A stretch of 64,000 nucleotides of DNA from Biscogniauxia marginata (lineage: Eukaryota; Ascomycota; Sordariomycetes; Xylariales; Xylariaceae): assembly GCA_022695795.1 (NCBI GenBank), contig MU404108.1:62001-126000 (forward strand). The letters run 5' to 3'. The notes beneath the pieces were generated by a model that ran no database searches, was not told the origin of the DNA, and was given only the letters and a program-made list of their open reading frames with translations. Positions 22,724 to 35,314 of the stretch are shown here, in pieces; position 1 is the first letter of the stretch, and each line of letters opens with the position of its first letter. Made by a program: the position numbers and the translations under genes.

Positions 22724-25169
22724 TCACCGCTTCGATAGAAGATTCAACGCGCTGCCCGCAAGTATGAAACCAGCCTGGTCCTCGCTGACAGCGTGCTTCG
22801 TTTTGATCAGGAACTCTTCACCCGTCTTGAACTTCCTTATTTTCAGTGACACCTCTCCCTTTCCGCCGTTCCGCAGCATGTCATACAACCCCACCGTGTC
22901 GACTTCGTCGCAAGCGTTGATGCGGTCGTAGTCGGCCTCGTCGGCAAATGTCAGGGGTACGACCCCCTGCTTTTTGAGGTTGGTCTCATGGATGCGAGCA
23001 AAGCTCTTGGTTAGTACGATGCGGGCGCCTAGGTACCGCGGCTGCAGTGCGGCGTGCTCGCGTGCGCTACCCTCGCCGTAATTGTGCTCGGCCACCACGA
23101 GCCAGGGGCGCGCGGCTTCCCTCCACCGCTGCCCCAGCTCTGGGATCGAATGACGGCTGCCGTCCAGATCATACGCTGCGTTGACTTCGCCCGTCTCGGC
23201 GTTAGTCGCCGTGTTAAGTGTGTTAGTGCTGATGTTCGGCAGGTGGCCCTTATACTTGAGCCAGGGACCCGCTGCAGAGATCGTATCTGTCGTGCACTTG
23301 CCCGTTACTTTCACGAGTACGCGGAGGCCTGTGAGGTCGGAACCGGGGAAGGGCTCGAACGGCTCAAGGAGTGCGAGACGCTCGGAAGTAGGCGAGATGG
23401 CGATATCAACTGAGGAGTCTGGGGCTTGGGTAAGGGCACGGAATTCCTCTCGCGCGATCTCGAATGGCTGCGAGGGGATTTCCATGCCCGAGGGCGGAGT
23501 GAAGCGGAATTCCTTTCCGGACGAGGTGGTAAGGGAGTCGGTTATGGGGTTGAAGGTAGTGGTGCCGGCGAAGGCCATGGCGGTAACGATTTCAGGCGAT
23601 GCAAGGAAGTTCATGGTGTCGGGGTTACCATCATTACGACCGCGGAAGTTGCGGTTGTACGAAGTTAAGATAGCGTTGGATGTGCCCTTCTCGACTCTAT
23701 CACGTCGCTTCCATTGGCCGATACACGGGCCGCAAGCATTTGAGAGAACAGTGCCGCCCGCTTCTTTGAACGTTTCAAGGGGCCCGTCTCGGCGTAATGT
23801 TTCTCTAATTTGGTCGCTACCCGGCGTAATGTAAAATTCAGAAGCCGGCTTTAGACCTGCTTGTAGGGCTTCGCGGACCATGCCCTCCACTCGGGTCATG
23901 TCCTCATACGAGCTGTTTGTACAGCTACCGATTAGGCCTGCTGATAGTTTCTCTGGCCAGTTTTGCTCCCTAACAGTCTGCTTGAATTGGGAAAGGGGTG
24001 TAGATAGATCGGGTGTAAATGGCCCATTGATATGAGGCTCCAACTTCGATAGATCAATAGTAAGAACCTCATCGTACTTGGCATCGGCATCTGCCTTGAG
24101 TTGAACTAGGTCGGAGAACTTCTTGGCTTCTGATGCTACATCCTTCCGATGAGTTGCCTCCAAGTATCGCAAGTGAGCTGAGTTGAAGGGAAATATCGAC
24201 GTGGTAGCGCCGACCTCGGCTCCCATGTTGCAGGCCGTTGCCATGCCGGTGCAGCTGAGTGTCTCCACACCAGAGCCGAAATACTCGATGATGAAGCCCG
24301 TGCCCCCTCGAACTGTCAGCCGTCCCGCTAGGTTCAGAATGATATCCTTCGGCGAAGCCCAGCCATTGAGTTTGCCCTTGAGCTCTACACCAAGTATCCT
24401 CGGGGCCTTCAGTTCCCAGGGAGCACCGACTAGGGCTTCCACAGCGTCAGCACCGCCGACACCAATGGCTATCGTAGACAGTCCTCCAGCATTGGGTGTG
24501 TGGCTGTCAGTGCCTAGCATCATCAGGCCAGGGGCGGCATAGTTTTCAAGGACACTCTGGTGGATGATGCCGGCGCCTGGAGGCCAGAACTCGATTCCAT
24601 ATTTCCTGGCAGCCGACTCGAGAAAGTCGAAGACCTCCTGGTTCATCTTGATACCAGACTCGAGGTCAGGCTTTGCACCGTTTTCGCCAACAATCAGATG
24701 GTCGCAGTGAATGCTGGCAGGGATGGCGGTAGTCGGCAGATTGCAAGTCATGAACTGCAGGAGGGCCATCTGCGCCGAGGCATCTTGCATGGCAACTCTG
24801 TCGGGCTTAAGCTTGAGGTTTGCGGAACCGCGAACATCGCGCCCACCGTTCGTGTTGGTTAGGAGAGAGTCCTCGGGGTCAGCCAGGTGGCTGTAGAGGA
24901 TCTTTTCGGCTAGGGTCAGGGCACTGCCCTTGCCCAGGACCTCTTTGACTTTCGCATAGTTCTTGGCGAGCTTGAGGTAGGGCGGTATCCGGGGGTTGGA
25001 GTTGTCGAATGTAGGAGTCGCAAAAGAGCGAGTGCCGCGATTTATGAGTCCCTGGGATGAGAAGTATAAGTTAGCCAGAGAGAGCTCGGCCTGAAGGAAA
25101 AGAGATTGAATTAAGGGACTGTACCCGAAGGCTTGTGCCTCGGCGGCACGCAAGTTCAATCGCCCTCAT
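22724..25169 (-). CDS. aco2: Mitochondrial aconitase-family hydratase, Aco2 type
   Basis: Iron-sulfur hydro-lyase. In yeast, Aco2 contributes to the homocitrate-to-homoaconitate step of lysine synthesis, and aconitases act on citrate. Exons 25169-25125 and 25051-22724 give 790 residues (yeast Aco2 is about 789). I start at the ATG at 25169 because MRAIELACRRGTSLR is a basic mitochondrial presequence. A GTACAG...GCTAAC...CCCAG intron then joins it in phase to GLINRGTRSFATP. The alternative long frame starts at a non-ATG codon and reads through the intron. Visible landmarks are SIHCDHLIVGE, GTDSHTPNAGGL, and the three cluster-binding cysteines in IGSCTNSSYEDM and NACGPCIGQW. The C-terminal swivel domain has HNYGEGSAREHAALQPR and SFARIHETNLKKQG. 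Aco1-type citrate aconitase is less likely given overall resemblance to Aco2, but this needs an alignment. Confidence 0.9.
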
Positions 25170-27303
25170 TCTTCCCAATTGACGTACATATTTGAAGATA
25201 TATATTGACCAGAAAGGGAACAAAAAAAAAAAGAAAAAAAAAAGCTATCCTGCCGGCGTCACGATCGAAATTCCCCACAGAAAAGTTCGATGTAACTAAG
25301 GTACGTACCTAGGTGCTAGTATAAGTGATAATGCGGCATTTCTAATTGGCCAGAAGTATAGATGCGCGGTGCGATGCCGGAGAACCTTCTCTTGGAACGT
25401 CGTTGCTTTGGAGGGTGGGTCTCTGTGGGGTAGTTATTGTGGTTAGCTGCATACCTTTTACAGAAATACCTCATAGTCTACTATCATCGATCGAGACATC
25501 TTTATCTCTCAACCTCTCTTAACCTCTATCCCTCTCCCACGTATATCTCCGATCTTCCCAACTGAAACTTCAAACATCACGATCATGTGATCTGCACGCA
25601 GGCGGCGTGGTGCAGCAGCAGCACACGGCATGTCGGCAATCCGTGTTGTTGGTCGCCCTGTACACTCGGACATCGCCAAGCCCGGCAGCCTCGTAGAAAT
25701 GTGGTCGGCGCATGGGATCAGACATCATCAATACAATTTATATTTCCCAAAATGACAATATCTTTTGCACATCTCATCCCTACATCCTGCAGCAGGACGA
25801 GGACGGGATCAGCGTTACATCTGGCCCAGCTCTCGACGATTCAGCTACCCAATTCGCACTGAGGACTATCTCGTGATATGTCGGTCGCTTTTCTTTTTCC
25901 CCCAAGTTGCTCAGCACATCAGCCACCGTTCACCGCCTGGTCTTTCATCCTATCAGGTTTCGAGCCTCGTTTCTTTTTCTATATTGTACCTACGCCCTCG
26001 TCAATAATCGATTATTCCCGTTATAGGATATAGAGTATCACATCACACCGTACTCTCGGTCCGGCTGCCCCGAGTCTTAGTCCGCACGGTCAGTGGCGCC
26101 CGGCCTTTGACTCGAAGAGGCACAGCTTCCTGCAGGATCTTTCTGTCTTACGAATTACTATGAAATAAGAGACGAGAACCACTTAATGTACCCGTCTTGT
26201 GTCTGATAATAAGAGCCTTCTTCCCTTCGTGGAAGAATCTTGAGGCTTAATATCATCGGGCCACCCTACTCGATTCCAGATGTGTCAGACAGATATTTGA
26301 AATCCACATCCCCTCTCACCCCACGCTCAAAAGCAACGACAAACACGAAAGTTGGCATGACCCGTAATCCAGGATCACCCAATCCTGCATGCAGGTTCGA
26401 AAGCCACCGATCTAGATCTCGCACATGTGCTACTTTACCATCTCGCGTGCTGGCGTGTTGGCCATGTTACAGAAGTCCACGCAACATCAGCCGGGGCCAA
26501 TCTTTTGGTGCCTACGGCAAGTCAACATGAGTTGCCTCATTGAACCATTGAACTTACTAAGCCTGTTGATATCCCGCCCTTCTCACTAAGGCTGGCCCCT
26601 GATGTTTCTATTTAGAGCTATGTATGACTGGTGCTCGGGTCACTAATTCTATGGCGTCCCTTAGATAGAGGGAAGTACCTTTGCCATGGCAAATTCGACT
26701 TGGCTGTTTATCTATGACAACATACGACCTCAGGCTACTGCTGACTAGTTTTGATACAGTAGAGTGGGCTAGCCTTATCATTAACAGCCTGCGTGAATGT
26801 TACATTGCAATTCAAATTATACGGCTATGAAATAGCTTCGAGACGTCAGGATCAGCTAGGCATCCCGTCTTCCTGGGAACCCACTCCAGCCTAGGACATC
26901 GTGTATCATCCAATGAGATGCTTCGGGTAAGAAGTGTCCCCCTGGTCGAGTTTATGAGGAGAGAAAGATCCCTGTGTCACATTTCGATGATGTGGGAGGC
27001 TGTTACGAAGCAATCAGAGTACTAGGTTTAGTCACACATCTCCGTACACTATCTAGGTTCTACATACTTCACGCGCTTTGGTTGGCTAGACGTAGCTTGG
27101 GCTATGATGCAGCAAAGATGTTCCCACTTCCTGTAGACTCGAGATTATCAATTCTGGGAAGAGATAGCGAGCGAGGATAAATGACGCAGCATGGTGTGAA
27201 GGGTGTGTAGTATAATAGGGTGGCATGCCTACCTCGTCCCCATACGCCGGGTCGACCAATCTAGTCGACCATCTTGTCACTCTAAAGACAATATCCTCTT
27301 GTC
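25170..27303. other. Intergenic between Aco2 and P450, promoters only
   Basis: About 2.1 kb separates two divergently transcribed genes. It has an A-rich run at 25222-25243 just upstream of the Aco2 start, pyrimidine-rich sequence near 25500-25560, and no open frame with a recognisable domain. It presumably contains both promoters. Confidence 0.55.
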
Positions 27304-29289
27304 ATGGCAGGCGTATGGGTAGCCCCCTTTATAATTCTCCTCGGCCTGGCAGCGTACCGGCTGTTGCAGGTTGGGCGGAGACCACCAAACTACCCACCGG
27401 GACCTCCTACTCTCCCAATTATTGGCAACTTGCACCAGATTCCGAGTGAGAACGGACACATCCAATTCCAACAATGGGCCAAAGAATACGGGTAAGGAAG
27501 GACCAACCCCTGATCAAGTAAGTGTCTGTGTATAACTAATGTTATGTGGCCAGCCCTGTATACTCTTTGATCCTAGGAACGAAGATCATGATAGTCTTGT
27601 CGTCAGATCAGGCAGTCAAAGATCTTCTTGACAAGAAAAGTTCCATATACTCTTCACGCCCGGAGACATACATTGCACAGATAGTTAGTGGGAGACATGT
27701 CGTCCCCGGGGGTTTCCGAGTTCTCCTCATGGTTAGTCAAAGTATCTACTATACTCACACACGTACACATAATAGACCAAGACTAATTGCTTTGTCTTGT
27801 CAGCAATACGGCGATAGGTGGCGGATGGCTCATCGCATCTATCATTCTATTCTTAACGTCCGGGCAGCCAAGAGCTTCGTTCCCTACCAGGACCTCGAAA
27901 ACAAGCAGATGCTCAACGGACTCTTAAACGAGCCCGAGTCCTTTGTCGACCAAATCCGCCGGTATTCTTTCTCATTGACCACCCAGATGACTTATGGGTG
28001 GCGCACTAACCGACTGGATAACCCCAGGCTTAAGGGCCTATTCTATAACCTCCACGAGTTCTCAAAGACCATGGGTACCACGGCCGCGGCACTTCTTGAT
28101 CTGTACCCCCCTCTGAGACGCTTGCCAGACTTCATGCTCCCAGCAAGGAGATATGCGAAGCAGCTGCATACAGTTGAGAAAGCCCTACACAAAAGTAATT
28201 GGATGGAGGTCAAGACAAACCTGAAGAACGGTACCGCCAAGGTGAGTCCCTGGCCCAACTAAAGCTCATAATATAGTCACTTGTAAGCTATGGCTATATT
28301 CTTACCACTAACGTCTCCACAGCCATCGCTCTGTGTCGACCTCGCTAAGGCTCAAGACACCGAAGGGTTCTCGGACGAGCAGGCCGGTTACATCGCGGGC
28401 AATCTCCTAGAGGCTGGCGCGGATACGACGGCGGCGCAACTCGTGGGATTCGTACAGGCGATGCTGCTTTTTCCTGAGGTGCAGAAGAAGGCGCAAGAGG
28501 AGATCGACCGCGTCTGTGGTGATCGGCTGCCGAATATGGATGACGAATTGGACCTGCAGTACATCCGCGCGTGCATCAAGGAGTGCAACCGCTGGATGCC
28601 GACGGCTATCATGGGCATTGCCCACTCAGCCATAAAGGACGACGAGTATATGGGATACAAGATTCCAAAGGGTTCGACTGTTGTATTGAACGTCTGGTAC
28701 GTGCTTGTTTATTTTATCTTAAATTCTCTCATCACATATCTGTTCTACTTGCCTGCCACCCGACCCTGAACAACATCGGTTGGTTGCTTATTCTCTTTCC
28801 TATTCATCTCGCAGGGCCATCCACATGGACCCCAACCGACATAAGAACCCGTCTGACTTCGAGCCCATGCGTTACATCGACGACCTGACCAACTCGCTCG
28901 AGTCGGCGCAGTCCAAGGACCCGTCGAAGCGGGACCACTTCCTCTTCGGGGCCGGGCGGCGCATCTGCCAGGGCATGCACATCGCGGACCGCTCCATGTT
29001 CCTGGCCATCTCGCGCATGCTGTGGGCCTTCCGGTTCGAGAAGGCGCGCGACCCAGCCACGGGCCAGGAGATCACCCCGGACCCTGCGGCGCTGATCCCC
29101 GGCATGCTCGTCCAGCCCACGCCGTTCCCCGCGCGCATCGTGCCGCGCAGCGACAGGCACGCTGAGGTAGTGCGCAAGGAGTGGGCCGAGTGCCTCGAGC
29201 TGCTCGACGGCGAGTTCCAGTGGCGCGAGATCCCCCAGGGCATGCCGCTGTCGACGTACGAGCCCGCCGCTGATACGGAGAAGGTATGA
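27304..29289 (+). CDS. Cytochrome P450 monooxygenase
   Basis: Haem-thiolate oxidase, probably ER-anchored. Five exons: 27304-27491, 27554-27731, 27804-28241, 28323-28696 and 28815-29289, total 550 residues. The N-terminus has a membrane helix (VWVAPFIILLGLAAYRLL) and the proline-rich hinge PPNYPPGPPTLPIIGN. The I-helix reads AGADTT, the ExxR pair is ECNR, the PxR element is PMRY, and the haem loop is FLFGAGRRICQG with the ligand Cys at about residue 444. All key residues are present and all five exons join in phase, so the gene looks functional. The style resembles fungal OrdA-like P450s, which act in secondary metabolism or xenobiotic oxidation; the substrate cannot be inferred. Exon 5 is much more GC-rich than exons 1-3. 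No polyketide synthase, NRPS or terpene cyclase lies nearby. Confidence 0.92.
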
Positions 29290-29781
29290 CGGCGCGGCTA
29301 GTTGGGTATATGTGTAAGGGCTCAGGCTGTTTCTTTATCGGAGATCAAGTATTGTATTAGTATTGAGAGAAGAGAGATTCTCCAAGATGGAGAGTCTTGG
29401 GGACCAACTATATGTACCTAGGTACAAGGTACTTTGTGTCACTATAGCATCGTGACGATATGGGGGGTTTCTTTTTTTTCTGTTTCAGTATTTTTTTTGT
29501 CCTTTTTCTTATTATGAAATGGCCTCATAGGTGAGCGGGGGTGGTTTCAGTCGAGTAAATAAGTGACATTTCTAGCATGAGTATAAGATTATCGATCATT
29601 TAGAATCACTTCGCCTTTTCTTCACGCGACACATCGAAGTGAAAATAGTCCTTTCCGGGTCTTTTAACACGAGTCCCTCTTTTTTACCCCTCCACCCCCT
29701 TAATTTAAATATCATGATATAATATTTCTAGCAAGGTTATACTTAGTTGTCGTATTGTCTTTTCATAAAGGAAATGGTAAA
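29290..29781. other. AT-rich gap after the P450
   Basis: This 0.5-kb gap separates two convergent genes. It contains TACCTAGGTACAAGGTAC at about 29416 and T-runs at 29470-29500. No coding potential is seen. Confidence 0.6.
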
Positions 29782-31209
29782 TTAAGATGTAAAAGTATAA
29801 ATAATAAATTTATTTAAACATGTCGTTGGGGGTTGAGAACAAACAAAAGAAAGTCGGGAGTTAAAAACTGACCCAAATAAGAAATAAAAGACTCCCAAAA
29901 TAGGGGTCCAGTCCAATGCCGACTGAATTGAACCTAACGCTACAGCGTCCTCAAATAGATTGTCTCGCATCCGCGGTTTGCTGAACCTGCATTGGTGCCC
30001 CTTGCCGTCGCTCAGCCTCTCGCCCCTGAAGGAGTCTCGGAATTCTGTTCTATATATATAGTCGACGTAGCACCTCGAGCAGACAAGGAAGTCCGGGGCA
30101 TCTGAGTGCCAGTACCAGTCCGTTTCAAAAGCCATAGGGCTATCAATACATGTAGTGACAACCGATGGGATCTGCTCCGGTGTTGTGTACGACCCGGCAT
30201 GATCTTGCCGTTTACTATCGTCGGCCCGGAGCTCATCAATGGGACGAGACGGCGTTGAGGTATCGCGGGGTGGTAGGCAACATCTTGGACAGGCGGGTGA
30301 CTATCTGGGTTTTCCAGCAAGCTCTGGAAGTCCTCGGCTGTTATAGTAGACCTAGAAGGGGCTAGCGGTGCAGAATCAACGTTTAAAGACTGGAACTGGA
30401 ACGACGTGATCAGAACTAGATGGCTGGACTAAAGCCGGAGGACTAGGGTTATGAGATAATGGACTGTCGGCTGCCGAAGGTTCTATCTGAGGGGTTGACA
30501 GAGCCTCTGCTGTTTCTATTCAAGGCGTATAATCCAGGGGAGTCAAACTTGGTGTTTCTGATCGTGGTTGATAGACTGAACTCGAAGCTTGACGTGCAAT
30601 ACGTTCAAAAGAGGGTACCGGGTTCTGTGGGTTCGTGTGAGTACTGACTGGGGCCGGTGATGCAGGCTGATATTGGGGAAATGCTGATGTGCTGTACTTA
30701 TTAGGATTTCGAGGCGGTGGCCCTGGGGGTGGAGGAGGGAAAGTTGTCAAAGTATTAGGACTTTGTGCTCCGGAACCCCAAGAAGATTGTACGGTATGAG
30801 TATACCTGGAAGGACTTGGCCCTGGAATGTGTTGTTGCTGCTGGGGACATGGGGACAGAGTAGAAGGGCTATACGCTGGTACCATGGATCCTGGCGGAGG
30901 ACTAGGAGGTGGGGGCAACTGAAAGCTCATATAAGCTTGTCCATTTAGACTAGGTGGCATATATACTATAGACTGAGGCCTACTCGAGGCATCATTACCA
31001 TGTACACTAGTGTTAATCTCAAAGCCGGGCGGTCTCGGAGGAATCGGCGGAGGCGGACTACCGATATCTGGAGAGAGACCGGGGCTTCGAGGCGGCGGTC
31101 TGGCCGGGGGGAGGGGCGGATAGTGTTCGTACGGGTTCGAGAGAACGTCTGACCCTGGTCTTGGACTCCGGGGTGGGAGCGGCGGCGGATGTGATCCGGA
31201 GGAGGACAT
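29782..31209 (-). pseudogene. Proline-rich protein with Cys-containing C-terminal domain, broken
   Basis: The first 229 codons (31209-30520) form a Pro/Ser/Tyr-rich disordered segment typical of fungal membrane-associated or adaptor proteins. After the TGA at 30522-30520 the same frame stays open with similar composition for about 50 codons. Coding-like sequence then switches frame to ITAEDFQSLLENPD...PTIVNGKIMPGRT, and again to VVTTCIDSPMAFETDWYWHSDAPDFLVCSRCYVDYIY...DGKGHQCRFSKPRM. The last part resembles a conserved domain I recall from fungal integral-membrane proteins. It ends abruptly in a hydrophobic, low-quality tail near 29782. The second switch occurs within about 40 bases, too short for an intron. 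I read this as one gene with a stop and at least two frame changes. A small number of introns could explain part of it, but not all. Confidence 0.5.
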
Positions 31210-33571
31210 AGCTTTTGCGCTATGTCTCTTTTAACGTCCGAAGCTCAACCATAAGGAATAGGTAATCATTCGGAGCAGCCTCGTCACATAAGAGATTATA
31301 GCACGATGATTTGCAGTGGCCATATTTTGTTGGATCGATCGTAAACAAACGAAAACCCATTCCCTCTCGCCAGCTACCTAAACGAGACCGACAACAAGCG
31401 CCTTTTTGAGTTCCCGCATCATTGCCACCGGAAACACCTTGATTTCTTTTCAGCTGAATTTTGTAGTACATGGCCTTCGACGCTATCGCGCTTGGCATTG
31501 AACAAAAAAGGACCATCTTTCACTAGGGCTGAGTGAAGAAGGACGGGGTCTTAATTTAGCAGCGCCACCCTCTGCTTCAGCTCGACTGATCGAGTACATA
31601 TGCTTGACCTGACAAGGCAGTCTTGAAATCTGTGCTCGATATTTGACAGTCGCCCCTTTCATTCAGCTCGACAAAACTCTTCTAATCCCGCCCATAACCG
31701 CTCGATCCCCGAAGCGGGTTACACTCTCAACTTGGGGAGTGTTGGTTGTTGTTAGTAAACATGGCCAGATTACGGGACGCTACTCTATACTGATCGAACC
31801 AACCAAACCCCCGCCAATACGGGTTTATGCAGGTTAGTTAATATGCTGGCTTTCGATTGGTAAACGGTGCCCGTGAAAGTGACTCCTGGTTTGACCCCGA
31901 GTTAATTCACGAACACTGGGGAATGTTCGCCTCAACACCCTTCGTAGGACGACAAATGCAGTGAAGGCAACGGCGCGTGGGAGCGGCCAACGATTGATGG
32001 CGGAACACCTTATGTAATATCAATGTGCATAGCCATAGTTGTCTTAGTCTGACGCTGCTATTCTCGAAATGAAGGTGGACCATCGGGGCAGGCAACTGGA
32101 ACAGAGATCGGCTCGGCTCTCGGGATCGGGTTCGAACCGGCTAATGTGACCTCGGTTTTGAAAAGGCACAGATGCTAATGCATATATATATATATTCTCA
32201 CGAGTTACCCTTCATGATCATCCGATCAGCTGGGGAAGTGTTAAGCAATGCAGATACTGCGTTCGTCTCACGACGGAGGGGCCGTGGACTGACTGCAGTG
32301 TAACACGTAAAAGAGGCAGAAGAACTTTGAAATTGCGAGTCAGCCATAGGCATCTCTGGCAGACGCGGGTCCGCGAAGTGGTTGCATATGGCTGAATTCC
32401 AGGAAAGCCAGGATATCCATCTCCCCCTCACTGTACTGCGGCAGTATACTATACTAACCCGAGGTCAGTAATCCGTAGTATGTCAAGGTCTCTCCCCACC
32501 GAGTTGCCAAGATGTGCAAGGTTGGTCCTTGATTGGCGGGATGATGCGCATACGTGCTTTTTGAACCTGCCGTGTGACAATTGGGCGGGCTCTCTATTCC
32601 CTGACGGTGATGGTAAACGAAATATTGCCTGGCAGCCAGCCTGAGTAGTTTATGTGATGCCGAGTTTGTTGGTTGTATCGTGATATTGTATGCACAGTTG
32701 GGGCAGTTGGGGGCAGATTGGACCTAAGCCGTCTTCAAGGTAACAGTAGAAACTAGAGGAGGCTCTTACGGTCCGAATCAGAATATTGGTCACGTCCTCT
32801 TGGCCACATCCCGAATACTTGGTGCCGCACCGGTCTTCGACGACGGAATTTTCGATACAAGTTAGGCCCGGCGGCTTCCCGATGGGTACTTCACCTAGAA
32901 GCAAGCCACTCCAAAAGATTTATAGAGACGCGTAGAAACACGACAGGCAGTCTGGCACGAGATGAGCTGCTCGTCATTCGTCCGAGGTGCATGTATCACC
33001 AAGTCGGGGTCTGCCCAAGTCATCAGTGACGTGTCTATATCCCTACCTATCTTGTGTAGGGCGTTGGTGATGAGCAGTCCATGTGTGTTTGCGTGTTAGT
33101 GTATGCTACATATCAATCCAGTGCTATTCCTCTCGGCACCCGCCAACAATGTGGATGCCGGCCTGCTTGCATATTTGCGTGAAGTGCGGCAACTAAGAAC
33201 ATTGAAGTTCGGGACGTCTCTAACCTAGCCAAGTCTGTGCAAGTTCTATGGGGTCGGGTGCATGGAGACGGAATTGATTTGAGTGTAGTTCCGAGGATCG
33301 ACTTGTTATGAGTGACGCGCTGAGACGAGGTGATCGAATCCATCAGATTTGGCTGACCACATGGAGACACCTCCTGATTAGGCAAACCGGTGATTAGCTT
33401 ACCGACGTGATCATCACCGGGCCGTATATAAGTTCCATGAGGGATGGCATATATCTACCATAGCAGGTATAAAGGAATCTGAGAGAAAGCAAGACCGAAG
33501 AAGAAAAGGGGAAGAGAAAATAATAGATAGAACCAAGGCGGTGGCGTATTAATAATAAATGATTATACCTT

Positions 33572-33594
33572 TCTCTCTCTCTCTCTCTCTCTCT
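33572..33594. repeat. CT dinucleotide microsatellite
   Basis: About twelve consecutive CT units in a non-coding region. Confidence 0.9.
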
Positions 33595-34560
33595 GTATGT
33601 CTCTCAACCATGACTTATAGACTAACCTAGTTAGATTGTGAAAGCCATGTTTCCTGAATTATACCCTAGCGGGCTTCTACCTTCGCAAGGGCTACTATAG
33701 TAGAGAACCTTGAAATGTAAGGAGACTGAGTGAGAGGAGGGAAGCTGATTAGAGAAAAAAAAAAAGGAATTTCTGGTCCACGTGGTTATTTGTTTTTCCT
33801 TTTTTCCTTTTAAGCCGCCACCACGGCGAAGAATAATGAACAGTCAGATCGTGACTATAGGTAGGCTTGGTAGGGTAGTATATCCGTACTGGCTACGGGA
33901 ACAACCTCGGCGTTTATGTAATATGCAAACAGAGTCGTGTATGTTATACCCGAACAAGCGCCATTCCCCCTCGATTTTCGTCGATTTCATTCTGTGCCCG
34001 TTTTAAAATGGGAGAGAAGTTCGTTGTACCTCAGTCAGGCTGGGGTCTTTGTTTGTGGATATCTCGGGTATGCATTCGCGATCATTTCCACAAGCTCGCA
34101 TTGAAGCCCACAAATGACCGAAGGCAAAAGCAGAAAAGACTCCGTTTTGTGAGTATGTCTGTATGCCTGTAGCTGGCTGACACCGCGCTGTAGTGGATCA
34201 TGTAGAAGCTCGCATTGCCTGCCTAGGTATGTCTCTTTTTATCATGTATGTGTAGAGGTAGGTTCAAGAGAGGACTTCGAAGCGAAATGTCCAAACGAGA
34301 ATAGAGGTTGGGGCTGGCTGGGGCCACTTAACGCGTCGCCTCGAAGGCACCAGCCATCTCGCTATTCAATTATACCTGATTGTAGTTTACTGTACTAAGG
34401 GTGCCATTAGCTTACAATACAATCCCTTAGCTACATGTAGGTACCTACCACGGGCTGTACCTTACATCTCAATAACCAGATCATCAGGTGGCACTGTGCT
34501 TTAACCTTAGGTACATACCTACAGATTACAGTTCGTGAGTAATACAAGGTACCTACAATA

Positions 34561-34594
34561 CCCTGTGCCCTGTGCCCTGTGCCCTGTGCCCTGT
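34561..34594. repeat. CCCTGTG tandem repeat
   Basis: Four perfect CCCTGTG units followed by CCCTGTA, immediately before a CCTACCTACCTACC tract. It lies about 0.7 kb upstream of the F-box/WD40 start codon. Confidence 0.85.
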
Positions 34595-34705
34595 ACCTAC
34601 CTACCTACAATTCCCGTGGGTAGAGACTACGCCCCCCTCCTTGATCCAATCTAGATTCATAGGCCTGCCTACTCTGTACCTAAACCAAAAATTCATTTCC
34701 ATTTT

Positions 34706-34738
34706 CACCAGCACCAGCACCAGCACCAGCACCAGCAC
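34706..34738. repeat. CACCAG tandem repeat
   Basis: About five uninterrupted CACCAG units in the pyrimidine-rich leader region of the F-box gene. It would encode Thr-Ser repeats if translated, but I regard it as non-coding. Confidence 0.8.
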
Positions 34739-35076
34739 CCCATCACCTCCGCCGCTACCGCCATCACCGAGTTTTAACAACAACAAAAAAAGGCCTTGCC
34801 CCCCCTCTCGAGTTAGGACACAAAACGGCGACATTAACAACACCATCTGGCTCAGGCAGGCTCTAGATACAATTTTATTTCTCTTTCCTTTTCCTTTTTT
34901 TTCTCCCATTTACCAAGAGATACCCTGCCTTGTGTTTTCTGCACAGACACGACACGTTGTCACGAGCTTTACACGTCTTGTTTCTGTATTTTTCCTTCTC
35001 AACCTCTTTTCCCCCTTCCCTTTTCTTCCCCTGTCGGCGTTGTTTTGTCAAAGTCCCGCCGCCTCCTGTCTCTATT

Positions 35077-35180
35077 CAACCAACCAACTAACCAACCAAC
35101 CAACCGACCGACCGACCGATCGACTGACTGAACATTCACTCATTCACTCATTCATCCCGTCCCACCCCATCCCATCCCAT
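35077..35180. repeat. Successive tetranucleotide tracts in the F-box gene leader
   Basis: CCAA units run into CCGA units, then short ACTG, then CATT(C), then CATCC-type units. The tract lies 135-240 bases upstream of the F-box/WD40 start codon and probably in its 5' untranslated region. Confidence 0.7.
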
Positions 35181-35314
35181 CCGCCTGCTGCCTACTACTG
35201 TGGACTACCACTATTTAACATCGCCCTCCGACCCTCCTGTCCCTCGGTACTCGGAATACATGATCCCTGGTACAGCCACACGGTCCGGTTGATAATCCTC
35301 GTAGTACAACGGGC

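Larger units (their letters stand above)
31210..35314. other. Four-kilobase gene desert and Cdc4 leader
   Basis: No convincing gene lies in this 4.1-kb stretch. Short frames (for example 31220-31516 minus, 98 codons) have no recognisable domain. Repeats seen are a CT run at 33572-33594, a seven-base tandem repeat at 34561-34594, a CACCAG run near 34706-34738 and CCAA/CCGA/ACTG/CATT tetranucleotide tracts at 35077-35180. The final 700 bases are strongly pyrimidine-rich and look like promoter plus long leader of the F-box gene. Confidence 0.5.

Noticed and set aside
25125..25159. Longer N-terminus for the Aco2 protein by reading through the intron
   Set aside because: It needs a non-ATG start, and the spliced reading gives a proper mitochondrial presequence with the right total length.
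32120..32150. tRNA-like GGTTCGAACC box
   Set aside because: The flanking bases do not form a five-pair T stem and no acceptor or D arm fits.
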